Below are positions 9,704 to 18,260 of a stretch of DNA of 64,000 bases, piece after piece. How positions within the stretch are numbered: the stretch's first letter is position 1; each line of letters opens with the position of its first letter. Under the pieces are notes generated by a model, which was not told the origin of the DNA, did no database searches, and saw only the letters and a list, made by a program, of their open reading frames with translations. Origin of the DNA: Actinoplanes utahensis (GTDB lineage Bacteria; Actinomycetota; Actinomycetes; Mycobacteriales; Micromonosporaceae); the NCBI RefSeq assembly GCF_016862455.1, contig NZ_BOMZ01000033.1:1-64000 (forward strand), written 5' to 3'. A program made the position numbers and the translations under genes.

Positions 9704-10453
9704 GTGCGCAGCAACCGGCAGGGGGAAGATCTCAACGCCGCGGCTACCGGCGCCTCCATGACCGGGTGGGAGTTCGCCTGGCTGGACGGCCTGGCCGTGG
9801 CGTCCGAGCCGACCTGGTCGTACCTGGATCTGGCTCGCCCTCTGGTCCGCCGGGCCACCAGCGTCCTCGACCTCGACACCGGCGGCGGCGAGTTGCTCGC
9901 CGAGCTGGCCCCGCTGCCCTCGCACACGGTGGCGGTGGAGACCTGGGCGCGGAACACCCCGGCCGCCCGGGAGCGACTGGCTCCGTTCGGCGTGCCGGTG
10001 CTGACCGAGCTGCCGTCCGAGGAGGACGAGTTCGACCTCGTGCTGAGCCGGCACGGGCGGCTTCCGGCGGCCGACATCGCCCGCCTGCTCAAGCCGGGGG
10101 GCGTGCTGCTGACCCAGCAGGTCGGCAGCGACGACCTGGCCGAGCTGAACACCGCCCTCGGCGCCCCTCCCCCGCATCCCCGGCGCTGGGACGCCGAGGT
10201 CGCGGCGACCGCGCTGCTCGCGGCCGGGCTGCGGGTCACCGACGTGCGGGAGGAGCGGCCGCTGCTGACCTTCCGCGACATCGCGGCGGTGGTCCACCAT
10301 CTGCGCACGGTTCCCTGGCAGATCCGGGACTTCACCCCGATGCGGTACGAACGTGAGCTGGCCCGCCTCACCGCGGTCATCCGGGCCCGGGGCGAGTTCA
10401 CCGTGCGGGCGCACCGGTTCCTGGTGAAAGCCGAGCGACCGACAGAGGCATAG
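9704..10453 (+). CDS. Class I SAM-dependent methyltransferase-like protein
   Basis: 249 residues from GTG 9704, which lies six bases after TACGTT and so may be leaderless; an internal ATG at 9761 is an alternative. The Rossmann motif I is degenerate but readable (TSVLDLDTGGGELLAELAPL), followed by the acidic strand VAVETWARN and the post-I region FDLVLSRHG with LLKPGGVLLTQQVG, all typical of methyltransferase domains. Substrate unknown. Preceded by the MerR-clamp gene with a 93-bp gap. Confidence 0.8.
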   Translation: MRSNRQGEDLNAAATGASMTGWEFAWLDGLAVASEPTWSYLDLARPLVRRATSVLDLDTGGGELLAELAPLPSHTVAVETWARNTPAARERLAPFGVPVLTELPSEEDEFDLVLSRHGRLPAADIARLLKPGGVLLTQQVGSDDLAELNTALGAPPPHPRRWDAEVAATALLAAGLRVTDVREERPLLTFRDIAAVVHHLRTVPWQIRDFTPMRYERELARLTAVIRARGEFTVRAHRFLVKAERPTEA

Positions 10454-10950
10454 CGCCTAAGCATCTTTCAGGCGACTGACGGGCCCGATGGCCTAATCCG
10501 TTAGGGTTCGATGCGCTGAAATCGTTCCGAGACCCATTCCGGTTTCACCTTTTCTCGAACCCGGAATTCACGTTTCAAGCATCTTCTCGGGCCTCCCCGG
10601 CAATCCGAGGAGAACTCGGGCTTGCCTGATCGGTCGAATGGTGCGGGCGGCCTTCGTCGCAGGTGAGAGCGGTTCTACCGATCTTCGGAAAGACCGGGAT
10701 TGATCGGTACGGCGGGCGCTGTCACGCCTGCGGGTTAGCCGGGACGGGTCGCGTCCGCCGTCGTCTCGCATGCAACAGGCCGACGGTACGGACGATCGCC
10801 GGGCTGGGACGGGTCCGCCATCTTTGTCGCAGCGCCGGGTGGCCTTGTGGGCCCCGGTGACATCCGATTAACGACGTGCACCCCGTTTCCGTCGCACCTG
10901 ACCCGCGACGGGGTGACCGCACGCCGTCCCGTTCCAGGAGGAACACTCAC
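10454..10950. other. 497-bp gene-free leader with possible RNA structure
   Basis: No credible gene is seen. A stem ACCGATC (10677-10683) / GATCGGT (10702-10708) encloses a smaller UCUU/AAGA hairpin, followed by GC-rich sequence. Position before an exported-protein gene suggests a long 5' leader, but no known riboswitch consensus could be matched by eye. The ribosome site CCAGGAGGAA (10934-10943) belongs to the next gene. Confidence 0.35.
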
Positions 10951-11493
10951 ATGGGTAACTTCACCAAGCGCTCCGCCGCCGTCGTCGCCGGCTCCGTTCT
11001 GGCCGTCGCGGGTGGGACCGCCGCCTTCGCCTACGCCCAGGGCTGGTTCTCCGGCAACGGCACCGTCTACGCCGCGTCCTCCTCGATCCTGCCGGTCCGG
11101 GCCACGGCGAACCTCGGCAGCACCACGACGTCCCGCCTGTATCCGGGGAAGACCGTGGCGATCACGTCCGCCAGCCTGAACAACCCGAACGACTATCCGG
11201 TCCAGGTGACCGAGATCGCGATCAGCAACGTCACCTCGAACAAGCAGGGCTGTGGCGCGGGTGAGGCCAAGCTGGAGTTCGGCGCGGTTCCGGCCGGCAC
11301 CACCGTCGCCTCCGGCACGACGGCGACGGCGGTGTCCCTGGGCTCCATCACGATGGACGAAGAGGCCCTGCCGGTCTGCGCCGGCGCCGTCTTCACCATC
11401 ACCGCGAACCTGACCGGCGGAATCGCCGATGCGGCCGGCTCGGGTTCGGGGAGCGGATCCGCCCCGGGCACCGGTGCGGGCGCCGGCAACTGA
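10951..11493 (+). CDS. Exported protein with SipW/TasA-like N-terminus
   Basis: 180 residues from ATG 10951 behind the strong ribosome site CAGGAGGAA. A basic N-terminus and one hydrophobic segment (about residues 8-30) are followed by YAQGWFSGNGT, reminiscent of SipW-dependent/camelysin-type signal regions in which the mature protein starts near an aromatic/Gly motif. The mature part looks like an all-beta domain (NLNNPNDYPVQVTEIAISN style) with two cysteines (GCGAG, VCAGA) and ends in a Gly/Ser/Ala tail. Shares its plan with the gene at 12656. Role at the cell surface is inferred. Confidence 0.7.
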   Translation: MGNFTKRSAAVVAGSVLAVAGGTAAFAYAQGWFSGNGTVYAASSSILPVRATANLGSTTTSRLYPGKTVAITSASLNNPNDYPVQVTEIAISNVTSNKQGCGAGEAKLEFGAVPAGTTVASGTTATAVSLGSITMDEEALPVCAGAVFTITANLTGGIADAAGSGSGSGSAPGTGAGAGN

Positions 11494-11559
11494 CATTCCG
11501 GGCGGGGCGTCGGTGCGCCCTGACTGTCGTTGCGACCGGCGATCACGAGGGTAGGGCTG

Positions 11560-12285
11560 ATGCGGAACCGGGCCAGATATCTGCTGATGGGAACGACCAC
11601 CATGCTGGTGGCTTTCGGCGGCATGCTCGCGGTCTACGCGGACTGGTCCGTGCCCGGCGTCAGCGCGGTGACAGCACAGGCAGCCGGTATGCCGCGTGGC
11701 AGCACACCGCGGATCCTCGAGAAGCCGGGGGAGGTCGTCGTCAGGTGGAGACGGCAGGAGATCACTCCCGGCTCTCCGATGGACCACTATCTCGTCATCG
11801 CCCATCACGCAGGCGGTCCGGCGAAACCGGACATCAGCCGGACGGTGGTGGCCGGGGGCGCCGCGACCGAGTCGGTGAGCTTCACGACGGGTGAGCTGGC
11901 CGGTGGCAGGTGGTACTGGACGGTCACGCCGAAGCTGCACGGCTGGAGCGGGGACGCGAGCCCGAAGAGCGAGGAGCTCACTCTCCCGGCCGCGCCCGCC
12001 GCCCGGCCGGCGAGTCCGAGCGGAACGGCCACGGCCGGGGGCGGGGCGGTCGAGCCGGGTCCGGCCACGACCGCGACCGCACCGGCCGGACCGGGGGCGT
12101 CACCGGCCGGTTCCGGGAAGGGACCCGCGGGTTCGCCGGGTGCGGGCACCGGGTCCGGCGGGCACGGGAAGCGGCCGGAACCGAAGGTCACCACGACGGG
12201 TCCGGGCGCTCCGGAGCGGGTTCCGGCGCCGGCGCCGATCGAGTCGGAGAGCACCGCGGTGGAGCCGCCACCCGCCGTCGGGTAG
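11560..12285 (+). CDS. Exported protein with fibronectin III-like domain
   Basis: 241 residues from ATG 11560 (GAGGG at 11547-11551). One hydrophobic segment (residues 8-26) leads into AVYADWSVPG. Residues about 48-138 look like a fibronectin type III domain (PGEVVVRWRR, SPMDHYLVIAH, RWYWTVTPKL). The remaining 100 residues are a disordered Pro/Gly/Ala/Thr-rich tail, as in cell-wall or surface-exposed proteins. It lies 66 bp after the SipW/TasA-like gene and is followed by a terminator, so the two are one transcript. No catalytic motif is visible. Confidence 0.65.
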   Translation: MRNRARYLLMGTTTMLVAFGGMLAVYADWSVPGVSAVTAQAAGMPRGSTPRILEKPGEVVVRWRRQEITPGSPMDHYLVIAHHAGGPAKPDISRTVVAGGAATESVSFTTGELAGGRWYWTVTPKLHGWSGDASPKSEELTLPAAPAARPASPSGTATAGGGAVEPGPATTATAPAGPGASPAGSGKGPAGSPGAGTGSGGHGKRPEPKVTTTGPGAPERVPAPAPIESESTAVEPPPAVG

Positions 12286-12300
12286 GCGAAACCCGTGGGA

Positions 12301-12326
12301 GCCCTCGGTGCGGCCGCACCGAGGGC
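12301..12326 (+). terminator. Perfect 26-bp palindrome after the exported-protein operon
   Basis: GCCCTCGGTGCGG/CCGCACCGAGGGC is a perfect inverted repeat 15 bases after the stop at 12285, followed by TTGCC. It reads as an intrinsic terminator without a long U-tract, the usual actinobacterial form. Confidence 0.75.
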
Positions 12327-12605
12327 TTGCCGTCATGTCCGCCGATTTGGGTGTGGTGCGACCTCGCCGGGGCGACGTCGTGGCTGGCAGCACCGGTTAC
12401 CGGCCGAAAACGATCATTCCGGGCAGGAGGTCGTACGGTCGATCGAATCACCCCGCAGAGTTAAGCCGCATGGGCAGACCTGTCCGATTTATGCGCCGGA
12501 AGGGCGTACGGAAAACCGATCACATCGGACATCTGCGTCGGGGAACGTTGTATTGAGCGCCGAACCCGGCAACATCCCACCGGCCTTCGAGGAGGAACGA
12601 GCCGC
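12327..12605. other. 280-bp leader before the coupled small reading frame
   Basis: No gene seen. Short stems include CCGAT-CAC-ATCGG (near 12518-12530) and GGGCA-GACC-TGTCC (near 12471-12484). A strong ribosome site GAGGAGGAAC sits at 12589-12598. Confidence 0.35.
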
Positions 12606-12659
12606 ATGCCACACCCGAGCGCCCCCGGCGCGGCTGCGACCACCGAGGTTTCTTCGTGA
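12606..12659 (+). CDS. 17-codon upstream reading frame coupled to the next gene
   Basis: ATG 12606 follows GAGGAGGAAC by eight bases, the best ribosome site in the region, and opens a short frame MPHPSAPGAAATTEVSS ending TGA 12657-12659. Its stop overlaps the GTG start of the downstream gene as GTGA. The downstream gene has no ribosome site of its own other than sequence within this frame. It therefore looks like a leader peptide whose translation feeds the main gene by termination-reinitiation. No recognisable function for the peptide itself. Confidence 0.6.
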   Translation: MPHPSAPGAAATTEVSS

Positions 12660-13279
12660 ACCGGCGTGACGTCCTGCACGGTGTCACCGCCGGCGACGAC
12701 CCGCCGTCCGCGCGTATCGAGCTGGATCTCGCGGATCACGAGGAACCCACCTGGGAGGTGCACCGGCCCGGACCGCGGCAACGGTTCGACCGGCGCGCCC
12801 GCACCATCCTGACCGTGGCGGCGGTCGCGGCACTGCTCGCCAACGCCGGCGCGGCCTGGGCGTACTGGCGGTTCAACGGGGACACCGGGCGGGCGGACGA
12901 GGTCGCCGCGCCGCCGACCGCCGGGACCGCGGTGGACCTCGTGCTGAGCGCCACCTCGAATCCGGCGCGCGTGCTGCGGCCGGGCGACACCGGAGACCTC
13001 ACGGTCACCGTGACCAACCAGCACCCGGTGGTGGTGCGGGTCCTCGCGATCCAGCCCACCGGCCCGATCGTCGCCGACCACGACAGCCGGGAGACGGGAT
13101 GCGCCGATCCGAAGGTGCAGCTCACCGGGAAGAGCTTCCCGGTGACGTGGAACGTGGCGCCGAACAACGTGGCGGCGTTCACCGTGCCGAAGGCGCTGAC
13201 GATGCGGGCGGACAGCCCGGCGGCGTGCAAGGGGGCGACGTTCACCGTGCCGCTACGGGCTCAGGCCGTACGCCCCTGA
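12656..13279 (+). CDS. Single-pass membrane protein with TasA-like beta domain
   Basis: 207 residues from GTG 12656. A 50-residue cytoplasmic segment is followed by one hydrophobic helix (about 50-72) ending AAWAYWRFNGDTG, again like SipW-dependent N-termini. The outer part has beta-rich sequence (GDTGDLTVTVTNQHPVVVRVLAIQP) with two cysteines (GCADPK, ACKGAT) placed as in the 10951 protein. Codons begin inside the stop of the 17-codon frame, so expression is probably coupled. Convergent with the DUF4407 gene 12 bases downstream. Function unknown; a surface or matrix role is a guess. Confidence 0.65.
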   Translation: MNRRDVLHGVTAGDDPPSARIELDLADHEEPTWEVHRPGPRQRFDRRARTILTVAAVAALLANAGAAWAYWRFNGDTGRADEVAAPPTAGTAVDLVLSATSNPARVLRPGDTGDLTVTVTNQHPVVVRVLAIQPTGPIVADHDSRETGCADPKVQLTGKSFPVTWNVAPNNVAAFTVPKALTMRADSPAACKGATFTVPLRAQAVRP

Positions 13280-13291
13280 AAAGTCCCGAGG

Positions 13292-14539
13292 TCACGCGTT
13301 GATGCGGTGGCGCGGGATCGGCCGCTCGATGTGCGCCGGGTCGACGACCACCGCGTCGTGCAGCACGTGCCGGGCCCGGTCGGTGGCGGCACGGGCGAGG
13401 CCGCCGTCGTGGCTGGCCGCCTCGATGCCGTCGGCGATCACCTTCGCGGTGGCCTCGCCGTACGTCCGGGCGTCGTGGATCTCCCGCTCGTGCATGAGGG
13501 ACGCCTCGTGCTCCCGCAGCCGGGCGATCCGGGCCTCGGCGCGTTCGTAGGCGTTGCCGCGGGAGGCCAGCTTGAGCCCGATGGCCGCGCAGTCCAGGGC
13601 CACCAGCAGCAACGCGATGCCCAGGTAGAACACGCCGACACCCCAGAAGTCGGTCTTGACCAGGTGCCACATCGCGGCGGTCCGCGCCCCGAACCCGGCG
13701 TCGTTGCGTACCACCTCGGCGTTGGCCGCCTTCTCGGTGCTGATCAGGTCGCCGAGGCGGGCCTGTTCCCCCGCCCGGGCGGCCCGGACCCGGCGCTGCT
13801 CGCGCTGCAGACCGGCGGCCTGCTGGTCGAGCCGCGCGGCCTGGTCGTCGAGGGCCCGGGACCGCTGCACGAGCGCGTGGCAGTAACCGCCGCGCGGGCA
13901 GCCGGGACTGCGGGTGACGCCACGGCCGGCCGAGTCGTCCAGGGCCTGGCGGTAGAGCAGGCGGGCGTCCTCGCGCTTCGCGGCCGCCCGGTCGGTGATC
14001 CGGCGGATCGCGGCGTCGTCGGCGGCCGCCTCCTTGCGCAGGTCGGCGAGCCGGGCCGCGTAGCCGGCCACCGCTCCCCGCGAGTCCAGATCGGTGAGCT
14101 GGGCGCTGTGCACGTCGGCGAGGTGGGCGTCGATCTCACCGCGGTACCGGGCCAGCATCAGCGGCTCGGTGATCACCAGGGCGAAGAGCAGCGCCAGGCC
14201 CAGCCGGCACAGGTAGAGACCGAGGGTGGGCGGGCGCAGCAGGTGCCGCGGGTCCGCCGACTCGAGCCGTTCGTAGCTGATCGTCACCCGGCCCACCACG
14301 GCCCGGTCGTAGGCGACCACGCCGACCGCCACCAGCGGGCCGACCACCCACTGGTACCACGGGTGGGCGTAGCCGGAGCTGGCGTCGATGAACGCGGCGC
14401 CGCCCACCGTCGCGTAGACGAAGTACAGCAGGACGAATACGCCGATCGATGAATACAGCACGCGATCCGAGTGCGTGTTCACACTTCGGGGATTCACGTT
14501 CGCCACCCGCAGCAGCAGGTGCCCGAGGCCCTTGCGCAT
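13292..14539 (-). CDS. DUF4407 membrane protein
   Basis: 415 residues from ATG 14537-14539. Two hydrophobic segments near the N-terminus (YSSIGVFVLLYFVYATVG; WVVGPLVAVGVVAYDRAVV), a third near residue 110-130, then a long charged coiled-coil region (about 150-285, with many Ala/Arg/Asp and a pair of cysteines in SPGCPRGGYC), a fourth hydrophobic segment (FYLGIALLLVALDCAAI) and a charged tail. The arrangement YDRAVVGR after the second segment is the hallmark of DUF4407. Function is unknown for the family. Follows the SIMPL gene after 49 bp on the same strand. Confidence 0.82.
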   Translation of the reverse strand: MRKGLGHLLLRVANVNPRSVNTHSDRVLYSSIGVFVLLYFVYATVGGAAFIDASSGYAHPWYQWVVGPLVAVGVVAYDRAVVGRVTISYERLESADPRHLLRPPTLGLYLCRLGLALLFALVITEPLMLARYRGEIDAHLADVHSAQLTDLDSRGAVAGYAARLADLRKEAAADDAAIRRITDRAAAKREDARLLYRQALDDSAGRGVTRSPGCPRGGYCHALVQRSRALDDQAARLDQQAAGLQREQRRVRAARAGEQARLGDLISTEKAANAEVVRNDAGFGARTAAMWHLVKTDFWGVGVFYLGIALLLVALDCAAIGLKLASRGNAYERAEARIARLREHEASLMHEREIHDARTYGEATAKVIADGIEAASHDGGLARAATDRARHVLHDAVVVDPAHIERPIPRHRINA

Positions 14540-14588
14540 GCTGCCGAGTCTGGCCGACGACCCGCCCGCCCGGGACGGATTCGGCGGA

Positions 14589-15230
14589 TCAGGTCCCCGG
14601 GACGGTCGGTTCGGTGATCGTGACCCGGAGCAGGACGCGCACCTCGACGGTCTGCTGCTGCGGGTGCAGGTCGAACGCGTCGCCGGTGTCGGCGGCCTCG
14701 AAGGCCATCGCCCGCATCATCTGCGGCGCGGAAGCGGCGTCGGCGTCCGCGATCTCGACGATGCGGTCCAGCCGGGATCCGACGGCCGAGGCGTAGTCCC
14801 GGGCGCGGTCGAAGGCGTCGGCGACCGCGGCACGGCGGACGTCGGCTCCCGCTCCGCTGCCCGGGCGAAGCTGCCACCAGGGGCCGGACAGCGACGTCAG
14901 CTCACCGGCGGCGAGCTGCGCGAGCAGCTCGCCGAGCGGCTCGAAGTCGGTGACCGTGACCGTCGTGGTGATCGAACCCGCGAAGGAGACGGCCTTCTCG
15001 CCGCGCCGCTTGAACTCCGGGTGCACCTGGAGGCCGGTGGTCTCCCGCCGCTCGATCGCGGTGCCGAACCGGTCCAGGATCGTGCCGACCTCGGCCGCCC
15101 GCCGGGTGAGACGGGCGACCACCGTCGCCTTGTCGCGGTCGGAGGCGTTGACCGTCACCGCGAAGACGGCCTGCTCCGGCGGCACTTCACGGCGTGCCTC
15201 GCCGTGGACGATCACGATTGTCGGGTCCAC
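14589..15230 (-). CDS. SIMPL domain protein (DUF541)
   Basis: 213 residues. SIMPL proteins are periplasmic or cytosolic beta/alpha proteins of unclear role. Seen: PTIVIVHGEARREVPPEQA, VNASDRDKATVVARL and GLQVHPEF, followed by the typical ARDYASAVG and a C-terminal VEVRVLLRVTI strand. Start GTG 15228-15230 is chosen because CGGAG lies eight bases ahead; a GTG at 15237-15239 three codons earlier is possible. No signal peptide is visible. It begins 14 bases after the dapC stop and is likely cotranscribed with fdxA and dapC. Confidence 0.82.
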   Translation of the reverse strand: MDPTIVIVHGEARREVPPEQAVFAVTVNASDRDKATVVARLTRRAAEVGTILDRFGTAIERRETTGLQVHPEFKRRGEKAVSFAGSITTTVTVTDFEPLGELLAQLAAGELTSLSGPWWQLRPGSGAGADVRRAAVADAFDRARDYASAVGSRLDRIVEIADADAASAPQMMRAMAFEAADTGDAFDLHPQQQTVEVRVLLRVTITEPTVPGT

Positions 15231-15244
15231 GGCGGGCACTCCGT

Positions 15245-16342
15245 TCAGTAGGCGGCCAGGCGGTCGGCCGCAGCGGCCACCCGCTCGTCGGTGGCGGTCA
15301 TCGCGACCCGCACGTGTCTCGCCGCCGCCGGGCCGTAGAAGGCGCCCGGAGCGGCCAGGATGCCGAGCCGGGCGAGCCGGTCCACGGTCACCCAGCAGTC
15401 CTCGTCGCGGGTCGCCCACAGGTAGAGGCCCGCTTCCGAATGGCTGATCTCGAAACCGGCCTTCACCAGAGCGGACCGCAGCGTCTCCCGGCGGGCGGCA
15501 TAGCGGTCGCGCTGCTCCGCCACGTGCGCCTCGTCGGTCAGCGCGGCGACCATGGCGGCCTGCACCGGCGCCGGGACGATCATCCCGGCGTGCTTGCGGA
15601 CCGCCAGGAGCTCGCCGACCAGGGCCGGGTCGCCGCCGATGAAACCGGCCCGGTAACCGGCCAGGTTGGACCGCTTGGAGAGCGAGTGCACGGCCAGGAC
15701 GCCGGTGTAGTCGCCGCCGGTCACCTCGTCGGACAGCACCGAGACGGGTGCGGTGTCCCAGCCGAGTGACAGATAGCACTCGTCGCTGACCACCGTGACC
15801 CCGCGCTCGCGGCCCCAGTCGACCACCTTGCGCAGGTGCTCGGCGGGGAGCACCCGTCCGGTCGGATTGGACGGCGAGTTGATCCAGATCAGCTTGACCC
15901 GCGGGTCCGGGCCGATCGCGGTGAGCGAGTCGGACCGGATCACCTCGGCGCCGGCCAGCTTGGCGCCGACCTCATAGGTCGGGTAGCAGACCGACGGGAT
16001 CACGACCACGTCACCGGGCCGGACCCCGAGCAGCGTGGGCAGCCAGGCGACCAGCTCCTTGGAGCCGATCGTCGGGAGCACGCCCACCTCACCGGAGGCG
16101 CCGCACTCCCGCCGCAACCAGCCGGCGATGGCCGCGCGCAGCGCCGGGGTGCCCGCGGTCAGCGGGTAACCGGGTGAGTCCGACGCGTCCGTGAGGGCCT
16201 GCCGGACGGCCGGCGGGACCGGGTCGACGGGGGTGCCGACCGACAGGTCCACGATGCCGTCCGGGTGTGCCGCCGCGATCGTCTTGGCCGGCTCCAGCAG
16301 GTCCCAGGGGAAGTCCGGCAGAGCCGACGACAGGGCGCTCAG
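15245..16342 (-). CDS. dapC: Succinyldiaminopimelate transaminase
   Basis: 365 residues of fold type I PLP aminotransferase that converts N-succinyl-2-amino-6-ketopimelate to succinyl-DAP. Seen: [15 protein letters not shown], the NSPSNPTGR motif, [10 protein letters not shown] and the Schiff-base lysine in [13 protein letters not shown]. The conserved protein begins at [15 protein letters not shown], but no ATG, GTG or TTG is available there; the only local candidate is CTG 16340-16342 overlapping the fdxA stop as CTGA, preceded by GGGGA. The fdxA-dapC order is common in actinobacteria. Completes the lysine branch with dapD and dapE nearby. Confidence 0.88.
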   Translation of the reverse strand: MSALSSALPDFPWDLLEPAKTIAAAHPDGIVDLSVGTPVDPVPPAVRQALTDASDSPGYPLTAGTPALRAAIAGWLRRECGASGEVGVLPTIGSKELVAWLPTLLGVRPGDVVVIPSVCYPTYEVGAKLAGAEVIRSDSLTAIGPDPRVKLIWINSPSNPTGRVLPAEHLRKVVDWGRERGVTVVSDECYLSLGWDTAPVSVLSDEVTGGDYTGVLAVHSLSKRSNLAGYRAGFIGGDPALVGELLAVRKHAGMIVPAPVQAAMVAALTDEAHVAEQRDRYAARRETLRSALVKAGFEISHSEAGLYLWATRDEDCWVTVDRLARLGILAAPGAFYGPAAARHVRVAMTATDERVAAAADRLAAY

Positions 16343-16665
16343 TGTGCGTCCCCGCGCGGCGGCTGGGCGAGGATGAACGGCGTGTCCTTGTCGATCTTGC
16401 CGACCTTGGAGGCGCCGCCGGGCGAGCCGAGGTCCTCGAAGAACTCGTAGTTCGCGCTCGTGTAGTCCTTCCACTGCTCGGGGACGTCGTCCTCGTAGAA
16501 GATCGCCTCCACCGGGCAGACCGGCTCGCAGGCCCCGCAGTCGACGCACTCATCGGGGTGGATGTAGAGCATCCGGTTGCCCTCGTAGATGCAGTCGACC
16601 GGGCACTCCTCGATGCACGCCTTGTCGAGAACATCGAGGCAGGGCTCAGCGATGATGTAGGTCAC
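16339..16665 (-). CDS. fdxA: 7Fe ferredoxin
   Basis: 108 residues, an actinobacterial FdxA-type ferredoxin carrying a 3Fe-4S and a 4Fe-4S cluster. Seen: [20 protein letters not shown] at the N-terminus and [16 protein letters not shown] further in, then a C-terminal extension of about 45 residues as usual in this class. Start is GTG 16663-16665 after GAAGGG. Its stop overlaps the dapC start by four bases. Electron carrier for unknown partners. Confidence 0.95.
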   Translation of the reverse strand: MTYIIAEPCLDVLDKACIEECPVDCIYEGNRMLYIHPDECVDCGACEPVCPVEAIFYEDDVPEQWKDYTSANYEFFEDLGSPGGASKVGKIDKDTPFILAQPPRGDAH

Positions 16666-16748
16666 TGGTCTTTCCCTTCAAAGCCACGCCGCGGGAACCG
16701 CCGACGACAAATTGCAGAGCCTAGTATTCCCGCCGAGGGAGGTATCAC

Positions 16749-17708
16749 GTGCTCCGACAGCAGGATGTGGGACACCGGGTGGTGGTACGGCGAATTGTAG
16801 GCGTAACCGGGGACCGCACGCTCTTCACGGATGCGCTCGGGGAACTCGTCGACCTCACCGAGACCGATCTCACCATCGCCACCGACAAGGGCACCGTCCG
16901 GGTGCCGCTGCGTGAGGTGCACCGGGCCAAACGGGTGCCGCCGGCCCGCCGGCCGCACGCCGCCGCGGTGATCGCGCTGGAACTCGCCGCGGACGAGGCG
17001 TGGCCCGCCCCGGTCCGGTCCCGGCTCGGAGGCTGGATCCTGCGGGCCGCGGACAACTGGACCGGCCGGGCCAACTCGGCGCTCGCCGTCGGCGACCCGG
17101 ACCGCCCGCTCGACGCGGCGATCGACGCGGTGATCAAGTGGTACGCCGACCGTGGCCAGCAACCGCTGGTCAACACGCCGATGCCGCTGGCCGCCCCGGT
17201 CAGCGCGGCCCTGGACGAGCGCGGCTGGACCACCCGGCCGCTCACTCTGGTGCAGACCGTGGCGCTGGCCCCGCTGGTGACCGCTCCCACGCCGGGCGAT
17301 CTGCCGCCGGTCGATCTGGCCGACTCCCCCGGCGACGACTGGTACGCCATGGTCGCCGAGCACAAGGGCACGCTCCCGGGGGCCGCGCTGAGCATTCTGA
17401 ACGGCGTACCGGAGAAGGTCTTCGCCCATGTCCGCGACGCGGACGGTGAGCTGCTCGCGGTGGCCCGTGGCGCGGTGACCGGACCGGATCGCTGGCTCGG
17501 CGTGTCGCTGCTGCAGACGGCGCCCGCCGCCCGCCGGCGCGGCCTGGGACAGCACGTGATGCGCGGGCTGGCGCGGTGGGCGGCACAACGCGGCGCCGCC
17601 CGCGCCTACCTCCAGGTGGAGGAGCGGAACACCGCGGCGGTCGCGTTGTACGGCCGGCTCGGGTTCAGCACCCACCACACCTATCTGACCAGGCAGGGAC
17701 GCGTCTAA
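16749..17708 (+). CDS. GNAT acetyltransferase, N-acetylglutamate synthase CG3035 family
   Basis: 319 residues from GTG 16749 with GGGAGG at 16737-16742. The first 65 residues form a small beta domain (RIVGVTGDRTLFTDALGELVDLTETD) followed by a linker and a C-terminal GNAT domain with the acetyl-CoA loop RRRGLGQHVMRGLARWA and LQVEERNTAAVALYGRLGF. The architecture matches the NAGS family described from corynebacterial Cg3035, which acetylates glutamate in arginine synthesis; function here rests on that similarity. Divergent from fdxA; its stop overlaps the end of the next gene by four bases. Confidence 0.82.
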   Translation: MLRQQDVGHRVVVRRIVGVTGDRTLFTDALGELVDLTETDLTIATDKGTVRVPLREVHRAKRVPPARRPHAAAVIALELAADEAWPAPVRSRLGGWILRAADNWTGRANSALAVGDPDRPLDAAIDAVIKWYADRGQQPLVNTPMPLAAPVSAALDERGWTTRPLTLVQTVALAPLVTAPTPGDLPPVDLADSPGDDWYAMVAEHKGTLPGAALSILNGVPEKVFAHVRDADGELLAVARGAVTGPDRWLGVSLLQTAPAARRRGLGQHVMRGLARWAAQRGAARAYLQVEERNTAAVALYGRLGFSTHHTYLTRQGRV

Positions 17709-18178
17709 CGCCGGCCGACGACCCGGCGCGGGCGGGTGGTCCGGGCCTGGGTGAACGCCTTCAGCGCGCGGGAGCGGTAGTCCCGGCCCAGCATCACGGC
17801 GACCCCGTAACCGATCGCGATGCCGACGACGCCGAAGCCGCAGTAGAGCCAGATCTGTGAGAAGAATTCACCCGCGCCGTTGGCGAACGGGCCGATGCCG
17901 CTGACGAACGGGCCCACCAGAACCGTCAGCAGCATGCCGGCGAGCGCGCCGAACCCCACGTCGGGCATCCAGTCGGAGAGCTTGTCCCGCTGCGACCGGA
18001 CGAAGGTCAGAACGGCCAGCACCAGCGCGACCACCACGAACATCACGATCGTGGCCAGGCTCTGCGCCCGGCCGTCGTCACCGTCCGAACTGAAACGGAT
18101 CACCAGCCGGGCGATCACGTTGATCGCGAACAGGGCGACGGCCAGCGCCCCGATCCGGAACCAGCGCTGCTGCCTCAT
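17705..18178 (-). CDS. Membrane protein with four predicted helices
   Basis: 157 residues; not recognised by family. Hydrophobic segments: about 8-25 (IGALAVALFAINVIARLVI), 37-60, 74-95 and 108-130. A basic C-terminus (TTRPRRVVGRR) is cytosolic by the positive-inside rule. Start ATG 18176-18178 is preceded by GTGGAGGACGAG; in-frame sequence further upstream does not look coding. Tail-to-tail with the NAGS-like gene, overlapping by four bases. Confidence 0.7.
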   Translation of the reverse strand: MRQQRWFRIGALAVALFAINVIARLVIRFSSDGDDGRAQSLATIVMFVVVALVLAVLTFVRSQRDKLSDWMPDVGFGALAGMLLTVLVGPFVSGIGPFANGAGEFFSQIWLYCGFGVVGIAIGYGVAVMLGRDYRSRALKAFTQARTTRPRRVVGRR

Positions 18179-18260
18179 CTCGTCCTCCACCGTCGAACAC
18201 CATGAATCTCGTGGGCGGGATCGTAGCGCCCGCACCATCGTCACGGGTGATGCACGTGGA

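Noticed and set aside
10670-10760. Cyclic di-GMP riboswitch (GEMM-like) resemblance
   Set aside because: A GAAAG loop and a GGGUU-like element are present, but the conserved core could not be aligned.
13307-14452. A long plus-strand frame antisense to the DUF4407 gene
   Set aside because: High-GC shadow; the opposite frame has family hallmarks and membrane segments.
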